In this document: positions 52,426 to 61,975 of the stretch, piece after piece
Position numbering within the stretch: the stretch's first letter is position 1
Layout of the letters: every line of letters starts with the position of its first letter
Translations under genes and position numbers: made by a program
Notes under the pieces: model-generated
Databases searched by the model: none
The model's input: the letters and a program-made list of their open reading frames with translations, nothing else
What the model was told of the DNA's origin: nothing
Assembly (NCBI RefSeq): GCF_014898175.1
Contig: NZ_CP062948.1
Location: 558,001 to 622,000 of the forward strand
Reading direction: 5' to 3'
DNA length: 64,000 nucleotides
From: Bifidobacterium lemurum
Lineage (GTDB): Bacteria > Actinomycetota > Actinomycetes > Actinomycetales > Bifidobacteriaceae

Positions 52426-52567
52426 TTCATCGAGTTGGCACTTGAGGCCTCCAGTTGGCACCCGCCTTGGCGGCCATCACTTCCGCAATGGCGGAATACC
52501 AACGAACGATTTTGCCGAACATCAAAGTTGGGTGCCAACTGGAGGGCCCAAGTGCCAACTCGATGAA
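52426..52567. repeat. 142-bp element with 38-bp inverted arms
   Basis: 52426-52463 and 52530-52567 are complementary except at two positions (TTCATCGAGTTGGCACTTG at the outer ends). The core GTTGGCAC occurs twice per arm. It lies between the convergent ABC-F and glutamine-amidotransferase genes. No transposase or target duplication is seen. Confidence 0.88.
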
Positions 52568-52656
52568 AACGCCCGATGGCGCAGGCCATCGAGCGGTCAC
52601 GCATCCGGCGTGGAATGCGGCGGAATACCGCGGAAACGCCCAGGCCACGCCGCAGG

Positions 52657-53388
52657 CTACGCGGCCTGCAAGGTTTTGGCATAGGCGTTGCAGCGGACCG
52701 CGAATCCGGAAAACACCGATTCGGCGAGCGGCTGCAGCGTGGAGTCGCATTGGGCGAACCGTTCACGCAGCTGCGATTTGGAGCCGCCGGCCTTTTTCAG
52801 CTCTTTGACCATACTCGGCTCATCAAGCCATTCCTCAAGCAGCGCGCCGGTGACCTCGAGATGGAACTGCAATCCCAACGCCGAGCCGATGCGGTACGCC
52901 TGCACCTTCGTGGACGCGGACCGAGCCAACAGCTGCGCCTCCGGAGGCAGCCCCACCACGTCGTTATGCCAGTGCAGCACATCGATTTGCTTATCCCACA
53001 TCGAGAAATAGTCGTGCTTGTCCACGCGCTTGATCGGCGCGAATCCGATCTCCGGAGCCTCGCCGCGGGAGAGCTTCGCCCCCAGCGCCGTGGCGATGAT
53101 CTGATGCCCCAGGCACACGCCCAGCACCGGCTTGCCCACGGCCACGCAGGCGCGTGCGAGCTTCGCCTCGGCTTTGAGTCCGGGATATTTGTCGTAGTCG
53201 GTCGCCGACATCGGACCGCCCATGATCACCACGCCGGCCACCTCGTTGAAATCCGGCAGATCCGGCTTTTTGACCGTCGCCACGTTAAGCGTCTGCGCGT
53301 CAAGACCGAGGTCCTCGAGGTTCGCCAGAATGCGCCCCGGCTTCTCCCATGGGACGTGTTGCATGATGAGCACTTGTGGTGTGACCAT
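52657..53388 (-). CDS. Class I glutamine amidotransferase-like protein
   Basis: 243 residues. The catalytic triad is visible: Cys in GVCLGHQIIA and His/Glu in LQFHLEVTG. No synthetase domain follows, so it is a stand-alone amidotransferase domain of the GMP-synthase-like group, which includes gamma-glutamyl-amine hydrolases. ATG at 53388 (MVTPQVLIM); an upstream ATG at 53412 adds eight residues. Divergent from cysS. Confidence 0.85.
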   Translation of the reverse strand: MVTPQVLIMQHVPWEKPGRILANLEDLGLDAQTLNVATVKKPDLPDFNEVAGVVIMGGPMSATDYDKYPGLKAEAKLARACVAVGKPVLGVCLGHQIIATALGAKLSRGEAPEIGFAPIKRVDKHDYFSMWDKQIDVLHWHNDVVGLPPEAQLLARSASTKVQAYRIGSALGLQFHLEVTGALLEEWLDEPSMVKELKKAGGSKSQLRERFAQCDSTLQPLAESVFSGFAVRCNAYAKTLQAA

Positions 53389-53499
53389 GCCATCTATTGT
53401 GGCACGCCCCATGACACGAGTCTTGCCGCGCGTTCCCCGCGCCGCGCCCGTCTCGCGCCAACGGCCCGCGAACGCCGCGAGTTTGTCGGGTTGCGCGAA

Positions 53500-53513
53500 T
53501 AGCCTTGACGCTT
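53500..53513 (+). promoter_or_regulatory. -10 box of cysS, probable leaderless start
   Basis: TAGCCT (53500-53505) ends eight bases before the ATG at 53514 with no Shine-Dalgarno sequence between. Confidence 0.4.
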
Positions 53514-55160
53514 ATGGAAAAAGCTCAAGAACCGCAGAATTCCGCCGTTGACGTGCAGTCCGCAGCCGCCGGCCTACGCGTGTACGACACCGCCACGCAC
53601 GCCGTGTCGGCCTTCACGCCGATCAAGCCCGGACAGGTGGGCATCTACGTGTGCGGCGCGACCGTGCAGTCCTCGCCGCATATCGGCCATATCCGCGCCG
53701 CGGTGGCCTTCGACGTGGTGCGCCGCTGGTTCATGAAACTGGGTTATCAAGTCACGTTCGTGCGCAATGTGACCGACATCGACGACAAGATCCTCGACAA
53801 GGCCGCGGCCGCCGGCCAGCAGTGGTGGGAGCGCGCGTATATCTACGAGCGCGAGTTCACGCAGGCGTACGACACGTTGGGAGTGCTTCCCCCCACCTAC
53901 GAGCCGCGCGCCACGGGGCATATGCTGGATATGGTCGAGCTTATCCAGCGCATCATCGACAACGGCCACGGCTATGTGGTGACGGACGACGAGGGCCGTC
54001 CCACCGGCAATGTGTATTTCGACGTGGCAAGCTGGCCTCATTACGGCGAGCTGACGCATCAGAAGCAGACCGCAGGAGCGGAGTCCGCCGATGAGGCGGC
54101 CGCGGTGGCCGACCGCATGGGCCCCAGCGTGGACGCGGCCGGCGACGACAAGTACAATCCGGTCGATCCGGCCGATCTTTCGCCCGACAAGCGCGACCCG
54201 CGCGACTTCGCGCTGTGGAAGGCGCCGAAGAGCACCGATCCCGAGGACGCCCGCTGGGCCACGCCGTTCGGCACGGGCCGCCCCGGTTGGCATATCGAAT
54301 GCTCGGCCATGAGCCGCCGCTACCTCAAGGACGGTTTCGATATCCATGGCGGCGGACTCGACCTGCGATTCCCGCACCATGAGAACGAGATGGCGCAAAC
54401 GCGCGCCGCCGGCTGGGATTCCGCCGCGCATTGGATGCATTCGGCGTGGGTGACCGCCAAGGGCGAGAAGATGTCGAAGTCGCTGGGCAACGGTTTGAGC
54501 GTGCCGGCCGTGCTGGCCCAGAATCCCGCGTGGGTGGTCCGCTACGCGCTGGGCGGCGTGCAGTACCGTTCGATGCTGGAATGGTCCGATCAGACGCTGG
54601 CCGAGGCGCGGGCCGCTTATGATCGCGTGGGCAATTTCGTCGAACGCGCGGGCGTCGTGTTGGACGGGCAGCCCTCGCGCGACGAGGTGCGCGCGATGAT
54701 GGCCGACCAGCTGCCGGCCGAGTTCACCGCCGCCATGAACGATGATTTCAACGTTTCCGGCGCGATCGCCGCGATGTTCTCCGCCGTGCGCGCCGGCAAC
54801 ACCCTGCTCGCCCAGATCGCCGCCGATACGGGCGCGGGCGATGACGCCGCCGGCACCGTCAAGGCCGAGCTGCGCGATACGCTGCTCGCCGTGCGCGCGA
54901 TGCTGGACACGCTGGGATTGGATCCACTGGCCGAGCCGTGGATCGACACGGCCGCAGCGGGCGCGGGCACCGGTGCCGCAGGCAACGGCGCTGCCGAGCA
55001 TGACGCGCTGGACGCGCTGGTCGCCGCCCAATTGGCCGCACGCGCCGAAGCCCGCAAGACCCGTGACTTCGCTACGGCCGACGCGATCCGCGACGTGCTG
55101 AACGCCGCCGGCATCGCCATCGAGGACGGCCCGCAGGGATCCACCTGGAGCATCAAGTAG
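53514..55160 (+). CDS. cysS: Cysteinyl-tRNA synthetase
   Basis: Charges tRNA-Cys. 548 residues. The zinc Cys is in [20 protein letters not shown] with the HIGH motif, the second zinc region is in [15 protein letters not shown], and the KMSKS loop is [10 protein letters not shown]. The C-terminal part has the usual helical bundle and [21 protein letters not shown] stretch of about 55 residues ([16 protein letters not shown] onward) enlarges the connective region. I place the start at ATG 53514. Confidence 0.95.
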   Translation: MEKAQEPQNSAVDVQSAAAGLRVYDTATHAVSAFTPIKPGQVGIYVCGATVQSSPHIGHIRAAVAFDVVRRWFMKLGYQVTFVRNVTDIDDKILDKAAAAGQQWWERAYIYEREFTQAYDTLGVLPPTYEPRATGHMLDMVELIQRIIDNGHGYVVTDDEGRPTGNVYFDVASWPHYGELTHQKQTAGAESADEAAAVADRMGPSVDAAGDDKYNPVDPADLSPDKRDPRDFALWKAPKSTDPEDARWATPFGTGRPGWHIECSAMSRRYLKDGFDIHGGGLDLRFPHHENEMAQTRAAGWDSAAHWMHSAWVTAKGEKMSKSLGNGLSVPAVLAQNPAWVVRYALGGVQYRSMLEWSDQTLAEARAAYDRVGNFVERAGVVLDGQPSRDEVRAMMADQLPAEFTAAMNDDFNVSGAIAAMFSAVRAGNTLLAQIAADTGAGDDAAGTVKAELRDTLLAVRAMLDTLGLDPLAEPWIDTAAAGAGTGAAGNGAAEHDALDALVAAQLAARAEARKTRDFATADAIRDVLNAAGIAIEDGPQGSTWSIK

Positions 55161-55170
55161 CCGCAACGAG

Positions 55171-55280
55171 CAATCGGTCCGTCCGGTCATGTCGCCACGT
55201 CCGGTCCGGTCGGTCCGTCCGGTCCGTTCAGTCCGTTAGGTCCGTCCGGTCCGTTCGACCGCCACGATCAGTCCGTTCGG
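55171..55280. repeat. Low-complexity GTCCG-rich tract
   Basis: Repeated GTCCGTCCG / GGTCCGTTC words. It is immediately upstream of the hairpin module at 55324. The gap 55161-55588 contains no credible gene. Confidence 0.8.
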
Positions 55281-55323
55281 TCCGGGTGAGCTGGTTGGTC
55301 CGGACCGAACGGGCCAGCCGACC

Positions 55324-55520
55324 CGAACGCCATGACCTTTACGGTCCCTATTGTGACACCCCCGTCAGGAAGTGCCGTGAAACACGCTTGATTGTGGTGT
55401 TTCACGGCACTTCCTGACGGGGGTATCGCAGGAGTGCTCGTGAAACATCCCGTTCGGCTGTGTTTCACGGCACAAGCCGACGGGGGTGTAACAGGAGTGC
55501 TCGTGAAACAATTCCGATGA
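55324..55520 (+). repeat. GTGAAACA/TGTTTCAC hairpin module, left copy
   Basis: Begins CGAACGCCATGACCTTTACG. 55358-55385 and 55397-55424 are perfect complements (28 bp). Two more GTGAAACA...TGTTTCAC hairpins follow, near 55439-55470 and 55500-55535, spaced by GCAGGAGTGCTC-type words. The module recurs in the same orientation at 61708-61876. Confidence 0.9.
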
Positions 55521-55588
55521 CGTTGTTTCACGGCACTTTCCGACGGGCTAACAGGATGGGTTTCGTGCGAGGGACGCCTGATTTTCGA

Positions 55589-56899
55589 TCACCGATGGCT
55601 CGTGGCCGGAAACAGGATGGTCACTGAAAAACGGTTATGCTCCGCGGACCATTGCATCGACAGCGTGCCGCCATAACGCTCCGCCACATATCGCATGCTC
55701 CTGGTGCCGATTCCGTGATATGCCGAATCGGCTTTCGTCGTCTTCGGCAATCCGTCTACGAACGCCACGGGTTGGCTGCAATAATTGTCAATCTGTATGG
55801 CCAGCATATTGTCGCCACTCTCGCGACTGGTCAGTGAGATGATCCGATTCTCCTCCGCTTCCAGTCCTTCTCGTTCAATCGCGTTATCCAACGCGTTGCC
55901 GAGCAGCGAATACACGTCGACATCCTCAAGAAAACCGAGCTTCGAACCATCGACCAATGTGGTGAGTTCGATGCCCCGCTCCGCGCAGATCAGACTTTTC
56001 TCCATAATCAACGTATCCAACGCACGATTGCCTGAAGATATCAGCGAATCATAGATATCGATGGCTTGTTCGATTTGAGCAAGGCTGTTCTCACGTTCGA
56101 CCGGCGTGCTGACATCGCGCAACAGCGTGATCTGATGCTTCAGGTCGTGACATTTACGGTTGATGATGTCGATGTTCTCCTGCGTCAACCGGTATCGCCG
56201 CTCAGCGGCGCGAAGCATCTGCTCCATCGCGGCGTTGCGCGCCATATCCACCGAGCGGTTGAACACATTGAACTGCACCACCAGCAGCAACGCGCTGCAC
56301 GTCAACTGGTAGACCAATGTGGCCGTGCTCACATATGAAAAACTGTAGGCCCAATAGTTCAGCACCCCCACAATCAGCGAGGACACCACGACGAATGTCA
56401 GCATCGCGACATTCGAAACATCCACCTCATTACGATGAAGACGCTGCGCGCACACTTTCCACACGATGGCCAACGTCACCAAACAAGCCATCAATTCCAG
56501 CGCGACGACCATCAACCCGTCCTCCGGCATGGCCAGCTCGATCAGCAGATCCTCCATATACATCACGTTCTGCACGCCATGCGACGCGACCGCGATGAAC
56601 AACGCCCTTGTCGCGGACATTTCGAAACAGCACCAAAGCAACAGCGCCGAAACCGCCATAAGAGCGGTGAATATCCATGGATACCAGCCAATACGGAACC
56701 ACGGCAACATGTAGAAATACGATCCCGTCGCCAACCAATACCCTACGGGGATGGTGACGAACGGTGTCCACACCAGCATCCTGACCCAGAACAACGACCG
56801 CCGTCTTGCCCGCATGGCCATCAGCAATTCCACCACGAACAGCGCAACCGAGAAATTCGTCAGGCAATCCCATACCGTCACCAGCATCTCCGTCAACAC
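55589..56899 (-). CDS. GHKL-family sensor histidine kinase (AgrC-like)
   Basis: 436 residues. About six membrane helices fill the first 210 residues, then a dimerization/phosphorylation region with His in NRKCHDLKHQITLL (about residue 254) and a GHKL ATPase domain with the N-box LLGNALDNAIE and G-boxes GIGTRSMRYVAERYGG. This form pairs with LytTR regulators. It lies 36 bp downstream of the LytTR gene on the same strand. The multi-helix sensor is the type used for peptide or cell-wall signals; no peptide gene is seen nearby. Confidence 0.92.
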   Translation of the reverse strand: MLTEMLVTVWDCLTNFSVALFVVELLMAMRARRRSLFWVRMLVWTPFVTIPVGYWLATGSYFYMLPWFRIGWYPWIFTALMAVSALLLWCCFEMSATRALFIAVASHGVQNVMYMEDLLIELAMPEDGLMVVALELMACLVTLAIVWKVCAQRLHRNEVDVSNVAMLTFVVVSSLIVGVLNYWAYSFSYVSTATLVYQLTCSALLLVVQFNVFNRSVDMARNAAMEQMLRAAERRYRLTQENIDIINRKCHDLKHQITLLRDVSTPVERENSLAQIEQAIDIYDSLISSGNRALDTLIMEKSLICAERGIELTTLVDGSKLGFLEDVDVYSLLGNALDNAIEREGLEAEENRIISLTSRESGDNMLAIQIDNYCSQPVAFVDGLPKTTKADSAYHGIGTRSMRYVAERYGGTLSMQWSAEHNRFSVTILFPATSHR

Positions 56900-56935
56900 G
56901 CACCTCCCTCAGCTGTTCCGGATAACGTGCTCCTA

Positions 56936-57637
56936 TCACGAGCCGATAAATCGAACCAACGCATCCATGAATTCCTTTTTCTTGCGACGGGTCAACGGCA
57001 ATTCATCGCCGGAAACGACGACCACGTCACCGCGCACCTCATTCACATGCATAAGATTCACCAGATAACTGGCATGGCAGCGGGCGAATCGTCCCGCCTC
57101 CAAGCGCTGCTCCGTCTGGCTTAAAGTGCCCCACCCCTCCAGCACGCCGCGAGTCGTATGGTAGCGCAGTCGGTGCTGAAAGACCTCGACGTATTGGATA
57201 TCGGATTCCGGTAACCGAATCAGTCCGTTTTTGGATTGCAGCACAAACTCACGCCGACGCATTTTGCGCGCATAGGCGACGGCCTTGTCCATTTTGAACC
57301 GAAACTGCGGATAGGAGACCGGTTTCACCACAAAATCCATGGCATCGACCTCATAGCCTTTGATCGCGTACTGCGCCATGCTCGTCACGAAGATCAGACA
57401 GGTGCGCGAATCCAACTCACGCATACGGCGCGCGGCTTCCATGCCGTCGAGATGAGGCATTTCGATGTCCATGAACACGATATCGAAGGGCGAATGCCTC
57501 ACGTTCAAAAACGCCAAAGCGCTCTCGAATACGGTGCAGACGACATCCTCGCCACTTTCCTTGGCCCACCGTTCCGCGCAGGCGCGCAGCCAGCGCGCAT
57601 CCGCCGCGTCATCGTCCACTATCGCAACATTGAACAT
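56936..57637 (-). CDS. LytTR-family response regulator
   Basis: 233 residues. Receiver domain with phospho-acceptor Asp in FDIVFMDIEMPHLDG, Thr in FVTSMAQYA and Lys in VVKPVSYPQF; then a LytTR DNA-binding domain (LRLPESDIQYVEV to HASYLVNLMHVNEV). ATG at 57637 (MFNVAIVDDD) with AAGGAG upstream. Transcribed first, ahead of the kinase. Confidence 0.93.
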   Translation of the reverse strand: MFNVAIVDDDAADARWLRACAERWAKESGEDVVCTVFESALAFLNVRHSPFDIVFMDIEMPHLDGMEAARRMRELDSRTCLIFVTSMAQYAIKGYEVDAMDFVVKPVSYPQFRFKMDKAVAYARKMRRREFVLQSKNGLIRLPESDIQYVEVFQHRLRYHTTRGVLEGWGTLSQTEQRLEAGRFARCHASYLVNLMHVNEVRGDVVVVSGDELPLTRRKKKEFMDALVRFIGS

Positions 57638-57743
57638 GACAGAACACTCCTTCGTCTCCTTGAATTCCATGGTAATGGGAACGCAGCAGGACAACGGGGC
57701 CTACGGCTGCTCATCGCGTAAACCAAACGACCGATTATGCACT

Positions 57744-57797
57744 ACGCGTTGAGACGGGCCTCATCCGACGCATACGTTGAGGGCAAACGACGTTGAT
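57744..57797. promoter_or_regulatory. Candidate LytTR boxes between regulator and lipoprotein
   Basis: CGTTGA occurs at 57747, 57775 and 57791. TACGTTGAG (57773-57781) fits the LytTR half-site consensus fully, GACGTTGAT (57789-57797) at eight of nine positions. Spacing (28 and 16 bp) is not the classical 21 bp. They lie in the divergent gap 57638-57938, which has no other gene. Confidence 0.4.
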
Positions 57798-57938
57798 GGC
57801 ACGCTTCCCTCGCATTCGTAAAGCGGCAACGTCATACGCGGCACCGAAGCCGAACAGGAGAACGGAAAGGAGATGGCACTCCTCGGCACCGCGTACGCCA
57901 TCATCAACCAATACCGGCTACGAGACAAGAAGGACCTC

Positions 57939-58613
57939 ATGAAACTCGCATTGAAACCCGCGGCAGCCATTCTCTCGCTTGCGCTCGCGGTGGGCGCTCT
58001 GGGCGGCTGCGGAGCCCAGACCGACGACCAGCAGAACACGGACACCGCAGTCAGCACCGAATTCTCCACCGGCGTATTCACCAATTATGTGAACAGCGAA
58101 GGCATGGCCGGATACGTCTCCTCATTGGAGATGGGCTATGGCAACACCAACACTTTGTTCGAACGCAACACCCTGGTGCTGACCGACAACGCCGACAGCG
58201 ACCGCGGCGACATCGCCACCGCCAAGCCGTACATCGACACCTCCACCACCAAACGCTACGAGCTCACCAAGGATTTCTATGTGGGGTCCAAGGGCATCCA
58301 TCGCATCGCGATGTTCTACGGCACATGGACCAACGACGATATGGAAGTCACCTTGGAAACCCCCGAATACTGGTCGTATGTGGATTATGAAGGCGACGGA
58401 TACTACTCCTTCAACAAGGACGAGAGCTGCGATTTCATGGTGCGCACAGGCGAGGAGGGCACAGCCGGCGATATCAGCCTCAGATTCGGAGGCCCCGTGC
58501 TTCAGCCGTTCGCCGATAGCGGCAACGAACCGCAAACCGTGACGGTGAATATGGAGGATTACACCTTCGAATACCCGGCGGGAGACACCTCGGACGACGA
58601 CCCGGTCGAGTGA
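57939..58613 (+). CDS. Exported lipoprotein of unknown function
   Basis: 224 residues. Lipoprotein signal peptide: MKLALKPAAAILSLALAVGA then LGGC, with the lipobox Cys at residue 24. The mature part is acidic and Tyr/Thr-rich, with a likely beta fold (YVDYEGDGYYSFNKDESCDF). No family is recognised. ATG at 57939 has AAGAAGG; an in-frame ATG at 57873 would place 22 residues before the signal peptide and is less likely. It is divergent from the LytTR gene and 35 bp upstream of the GH3 gene, so probably in an operon with it under that system's control. Confidence 0.8.
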   Translation: MKLALKPAAAILSLALAVGALGGCGAQTDDQQNTDTAVSTEFSTGVFTNYVNSEGMAGYVSSLEMGYGNTNTLFERNTLVLTDNADSDRGDIATAKPYIDTSTTKRYELTKDFYVGSKGIHRIAMFYGTWTNDDMEVTLETPEYWSYVDYEGDGYYSFNKDESCDFMVRTGEEGTAGDISLRFGGPVLQPFADSGNEPQTVTVNMEDYTFEYPAGDTSDDDPVE

Positions 58614-58648
58614 TTCCACAACACAGCATTCATCACAAGGATTACGCA

Positions 58649-61600
58649 ATGATTAAGAATAAAAAGCATTTCGCGATAATGAACGCCATCTTCGCGGCCA
58701 TCGTCGCAGCTCTGGTGGCGTTGAACATGGTGGCGCTCTATTGGGACGGCGCACTACGTCTGGTGCTCGGCACGGTGGGCGATTCATCGAGCGTGTCCAT
58801 CGACGCCGACGGCAATCTCTATCGAACCTCGTTCAGCTCAGACGAGGAACTGGAACAGGCCCAGCTGCAACTGTCGCGGGATATCGCGGCAGAAGGCACC
58901 GTGCTATTGAAGAACGACGAAGGTGCGCTGCCGCTTGACGCCGGCTCGAGCGTCACCGTATTCGGCGAGGCCTCGACGGAATGGCTGATCAACGGCACCG
59001 GCTCCAGCGCCATCGGCACGGAGGATTTCGCCTACGTCGATGTCAAATGGTCGCTGGAAAACGCCGGCTTCACCGTGAACGAGGACGTTTGGAACTACTA
59101 CAAGGATGACGGCATCAGCCGCGGCGGCGGCAGCTCCAACGGCGACTGGTCGGTGAACGAACAGCCGTGGGATACGGTGAACGCCGATATGGGTTCCACA
59201 TTCGACGGCTACACGGACGCGGCGATCATGGTCATCGGTCGCACCGGCGGCGAAGGCGGCGATTTGGCCACTTCCATGGAACAGTTCGGCGGTTCCGCCG
59301 ATGAAAGCTACCTCGAGTTGACCGACGAAGAGGAAAGCATGCTTGCCGGCATCGCGCAAGCCGGTTTCGATAAGGTCGTCGTAGTCATCAACGCCGCCAA
59401 CCCGTTCGAGATGGGATTCCTGGATCAGGCGGAATACGGCGTGGATGCCTGCCTGTGGATGGGCCCCACCGGCGCGTATGGCCTCGGGCTCTGGGCAAGG
59501 TGCTTTCCGGCGAAGACAATCCCTCCGGCAAACTCGTGGATACACAGGTCTACGACGTGTTCTCGTCCCCTGCGATGCAGAACTTCGGCAACAGCCGGTA
59601 TGTGGATGACCAAGGCAACATCATCGGCGATGGATATACCTATGTGACGTATTCCGAAGGCATCTACGTCGGATACCGCTACTATGAGACCCGCTACGAG
59701 GATTCGATCATGGGCACCGACAACGTCGGAGACTATGACTACGAGCAGGAGGTCGCGTTCCCCTTCGGCTACGGCATGTCCTATACGGATTTCACATGGT
59801 CCAACTACACCATGAGCGAACAGGACGGCGTCATCACCGTCTCCGTTGACGTGGAGAATTCGGGAGACGCGGCGGGCAAGGACGTGCTCGAAGTTTATTT
59901 CCAGTCGCCCTACACCGATTATGATCGCGACAACGGCGTGGAGAAGTCGGCGGTGGAATTGGCCGCCTTTGCCAAAACCGATCTGCTCGAGCCCGGCGAG
60001 ACGCAGACCGTCACCGCCACGTTCGACGTCGACGACATGAAATCCTACGATGCCCAAGGCGCTCAGACCTACATCATGGACGAGGGCACCTACTATGTGA
60101 CCGCCGCACGTGACGCCCATCAGGCGGTGAACAATATGCTGACGGCCAAGGGCTACGACGTCGATGACGATTCGGCGAGCGCCGATATGGTCGCATCCTA
60201 TGAGGTCGATGCCCTGCGCACGCTGGACACCGACGACGCCACCGGCGCCACGGTCACGAACCTGTTCGATGACGCCCTCGCCGAGGACGCCGAATATCTG
60301 ACCCGCTCCAACTGGACGATGATGGATGACAACGGCATCGCCTACTCCACCTCCACCGCCGTGCAGGATGGCGTGACGTACCCGACGCACGAGGCCGACG
60401 ATGAGCTGATCGCCAACATCGACGCCACCGGCTGGGAAGCCTCCGGACGTCCGGCGGACGCCGACAACAACGATGACGTCACCGTCGATACTGACCGTGG
60501 CCTGGAACTGGTGGACATGGTTGGCCTCGATTACGACGATCCGCAGTGGGAACAGCTGCTCGACGAGCTCAAGGTCAGCGAGATGCACCTGCTGTACAAC
60601 AAGTCCGGCTTCAACACCCCGATGATCGAAAGCGTCAACAAGCCCGCCACCGCCGATACCGACGGTCCGGCTGGTCTGGCCAATTTCATGAGTGGTTGGG
60701 GCAGCTTCAACTACAGCACCGACTACATGCTCGCCTCCACATGGAATGTGGATCTCGCCCAGCAGATGGGCGAACTGGTGGGCGAGGACGGTCTGCGCTC
60801 CAACACGGTGGGCTGGTATGCCCCTGCGATGAACATGCACCGCACCCCGTTCGGCGGACGTGGCTTCGAATACTATTCCGAGGATCCGATGCTCTCCGGC
60901 GCGATGGGTACCGCCGAATGCCTGGGCGCCACCTCGAAGGGTCTGGTGACCTACATCAAGCACTTCGCGCTGAACGAGCAGGAGACGAACCGCAGTTCCG
61001 TGGCCACTTGGGCCAACGAACAGACGATTCGCGAAATCTATCTCAAACCGTTTGAGATGTCCATCAAGGAGGGCAACGCCAACGGTCTGATGGATTCGAT
61101 GAACCGTCTGGGCTTCCGCTACACGCGCGGCTATTACGCGCTGCTCACGTCGCTGCTGCGCGTCGAGTGGGGCTTCACGGGTACGGTGATCACCGACGCG
61201 GCCAATGTCTCACCAGAGGCGGTGAATGACATGTGCCTGTCCGCGGGCACGGATCTTCAGTTGACCACCGGTCAGAACAAGCTGAGCGACACGAAGTCCA
61301 ACCGAGTGCGCAACGCCTTGCGCGAGGCCTCGAAGCATACCTTGTACGCATTCGGCAACAGCGCGGCGATGAACGGCATCACCCGAGGCAGCAACCTCTC
61401 CGCCGGCAATATGGCGGTATACCAGGTGATCCTGATCGCGATCGACGTGCTAGCGGCTCTCGCCTTGGCTGTCGGCGAATGGTTCGTCATTCGCAGGTCC
61501 CGCCTTGAAGCCCCTGTGCTGACCGCGGAACAGAAACGCGCGAAGCTCATGCGCGGACTGATCATCCTTGGCGCGGTCGTGGTCGTTCTCGCCGCCGCTG

Positions 61601-61650
61601 GAATCGGACTGTATTTCTACATCGATTCCCAGATGATCTCCACAGTCTGA
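58649..61650 (+). pseudogene. Domain-permuted, membrane-anchored GH3 glycosidase with a -1 frameshift
   Basis: Restoring one base gives about 1000 residues. Order: membrane helix (AIFAAIVAALVALNMVALYW), then the domain normally second in GH3 (EGTVLLKNDEGALPL), a fibronectin-III-like part (VAFPFGYGMSYTDF), and only then the TIM barrel (TADTDGPAGL, YIKHFALNEQETNR, GTVITDAANVS with candidate nucleophile Asp), and two C-terminal helices. The frames join near 59486-59490, where GCCTCGGGCTC lacks one G (GLGALGKVLSGE restored). Start ATG at 58649 with AAGGA. It follows the lipoprotein after 35 bp. Confidence 0.88.
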
Positions 61651-61707
61651 GTGTCAACCACTCAAATGTCCCAACCGGTTCGTTCGAATCGACTGGCTCG
61701 AACGAAC

Positions 61708-61876
61708 CGAACGCCATGACCTTTACGGCCCCTATTGCGATACCCCCGTCGGATTGTGTCGTGAAACACCGCGTTCAAGCGTGTTTCACGGCACTTCCTG
61801 ACGGGGGTATCGCAGGAGTGCTCGTGAAACATCCCATTCGGTCGTGTTTCACGGCACAATCCGACGGGGGTATCAC
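61708..61876 (+). repeat. GTGAAACA/TGTTTCAC hairpin module, right copy
   Basis: Same orientation as 55324-55520 and starting with the same CGAACGCCATGACCTTTACG. Here the left arm 61739-61769 pairs with the distal arm 61844-61874 at 30 of 31 positions, the exception being a G-U pair. The gap 61651-61975 has no credible gene. Confidence 0.9.
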
Positions 61877-61975
61877 AACGGACGGCGCACAGCGACGGGC
61901 GGTTGAACGCGCGCGGGGTTGAGGCGATGGTGAAATCGCAACGGACGGTGCATACGGCGCGCAGCGACGGGCGAT

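Noticed and set aside
55268-55531. Small Cys/His-rich proteins with repeated CFTALPDGG-like words at 55.4 and 61.8 kb
   Set aside because: They are translations of the hairpin repeat on either strand, with no ribosome sites; the DNA repeat explains the similarity.
57638-57938. Autoinducing-peptide gene for the AgrC-like kinase
   Set aside because: No short frame with a ribosome site and a peptide-precursor pattern was found in the gap or beside the kinase.
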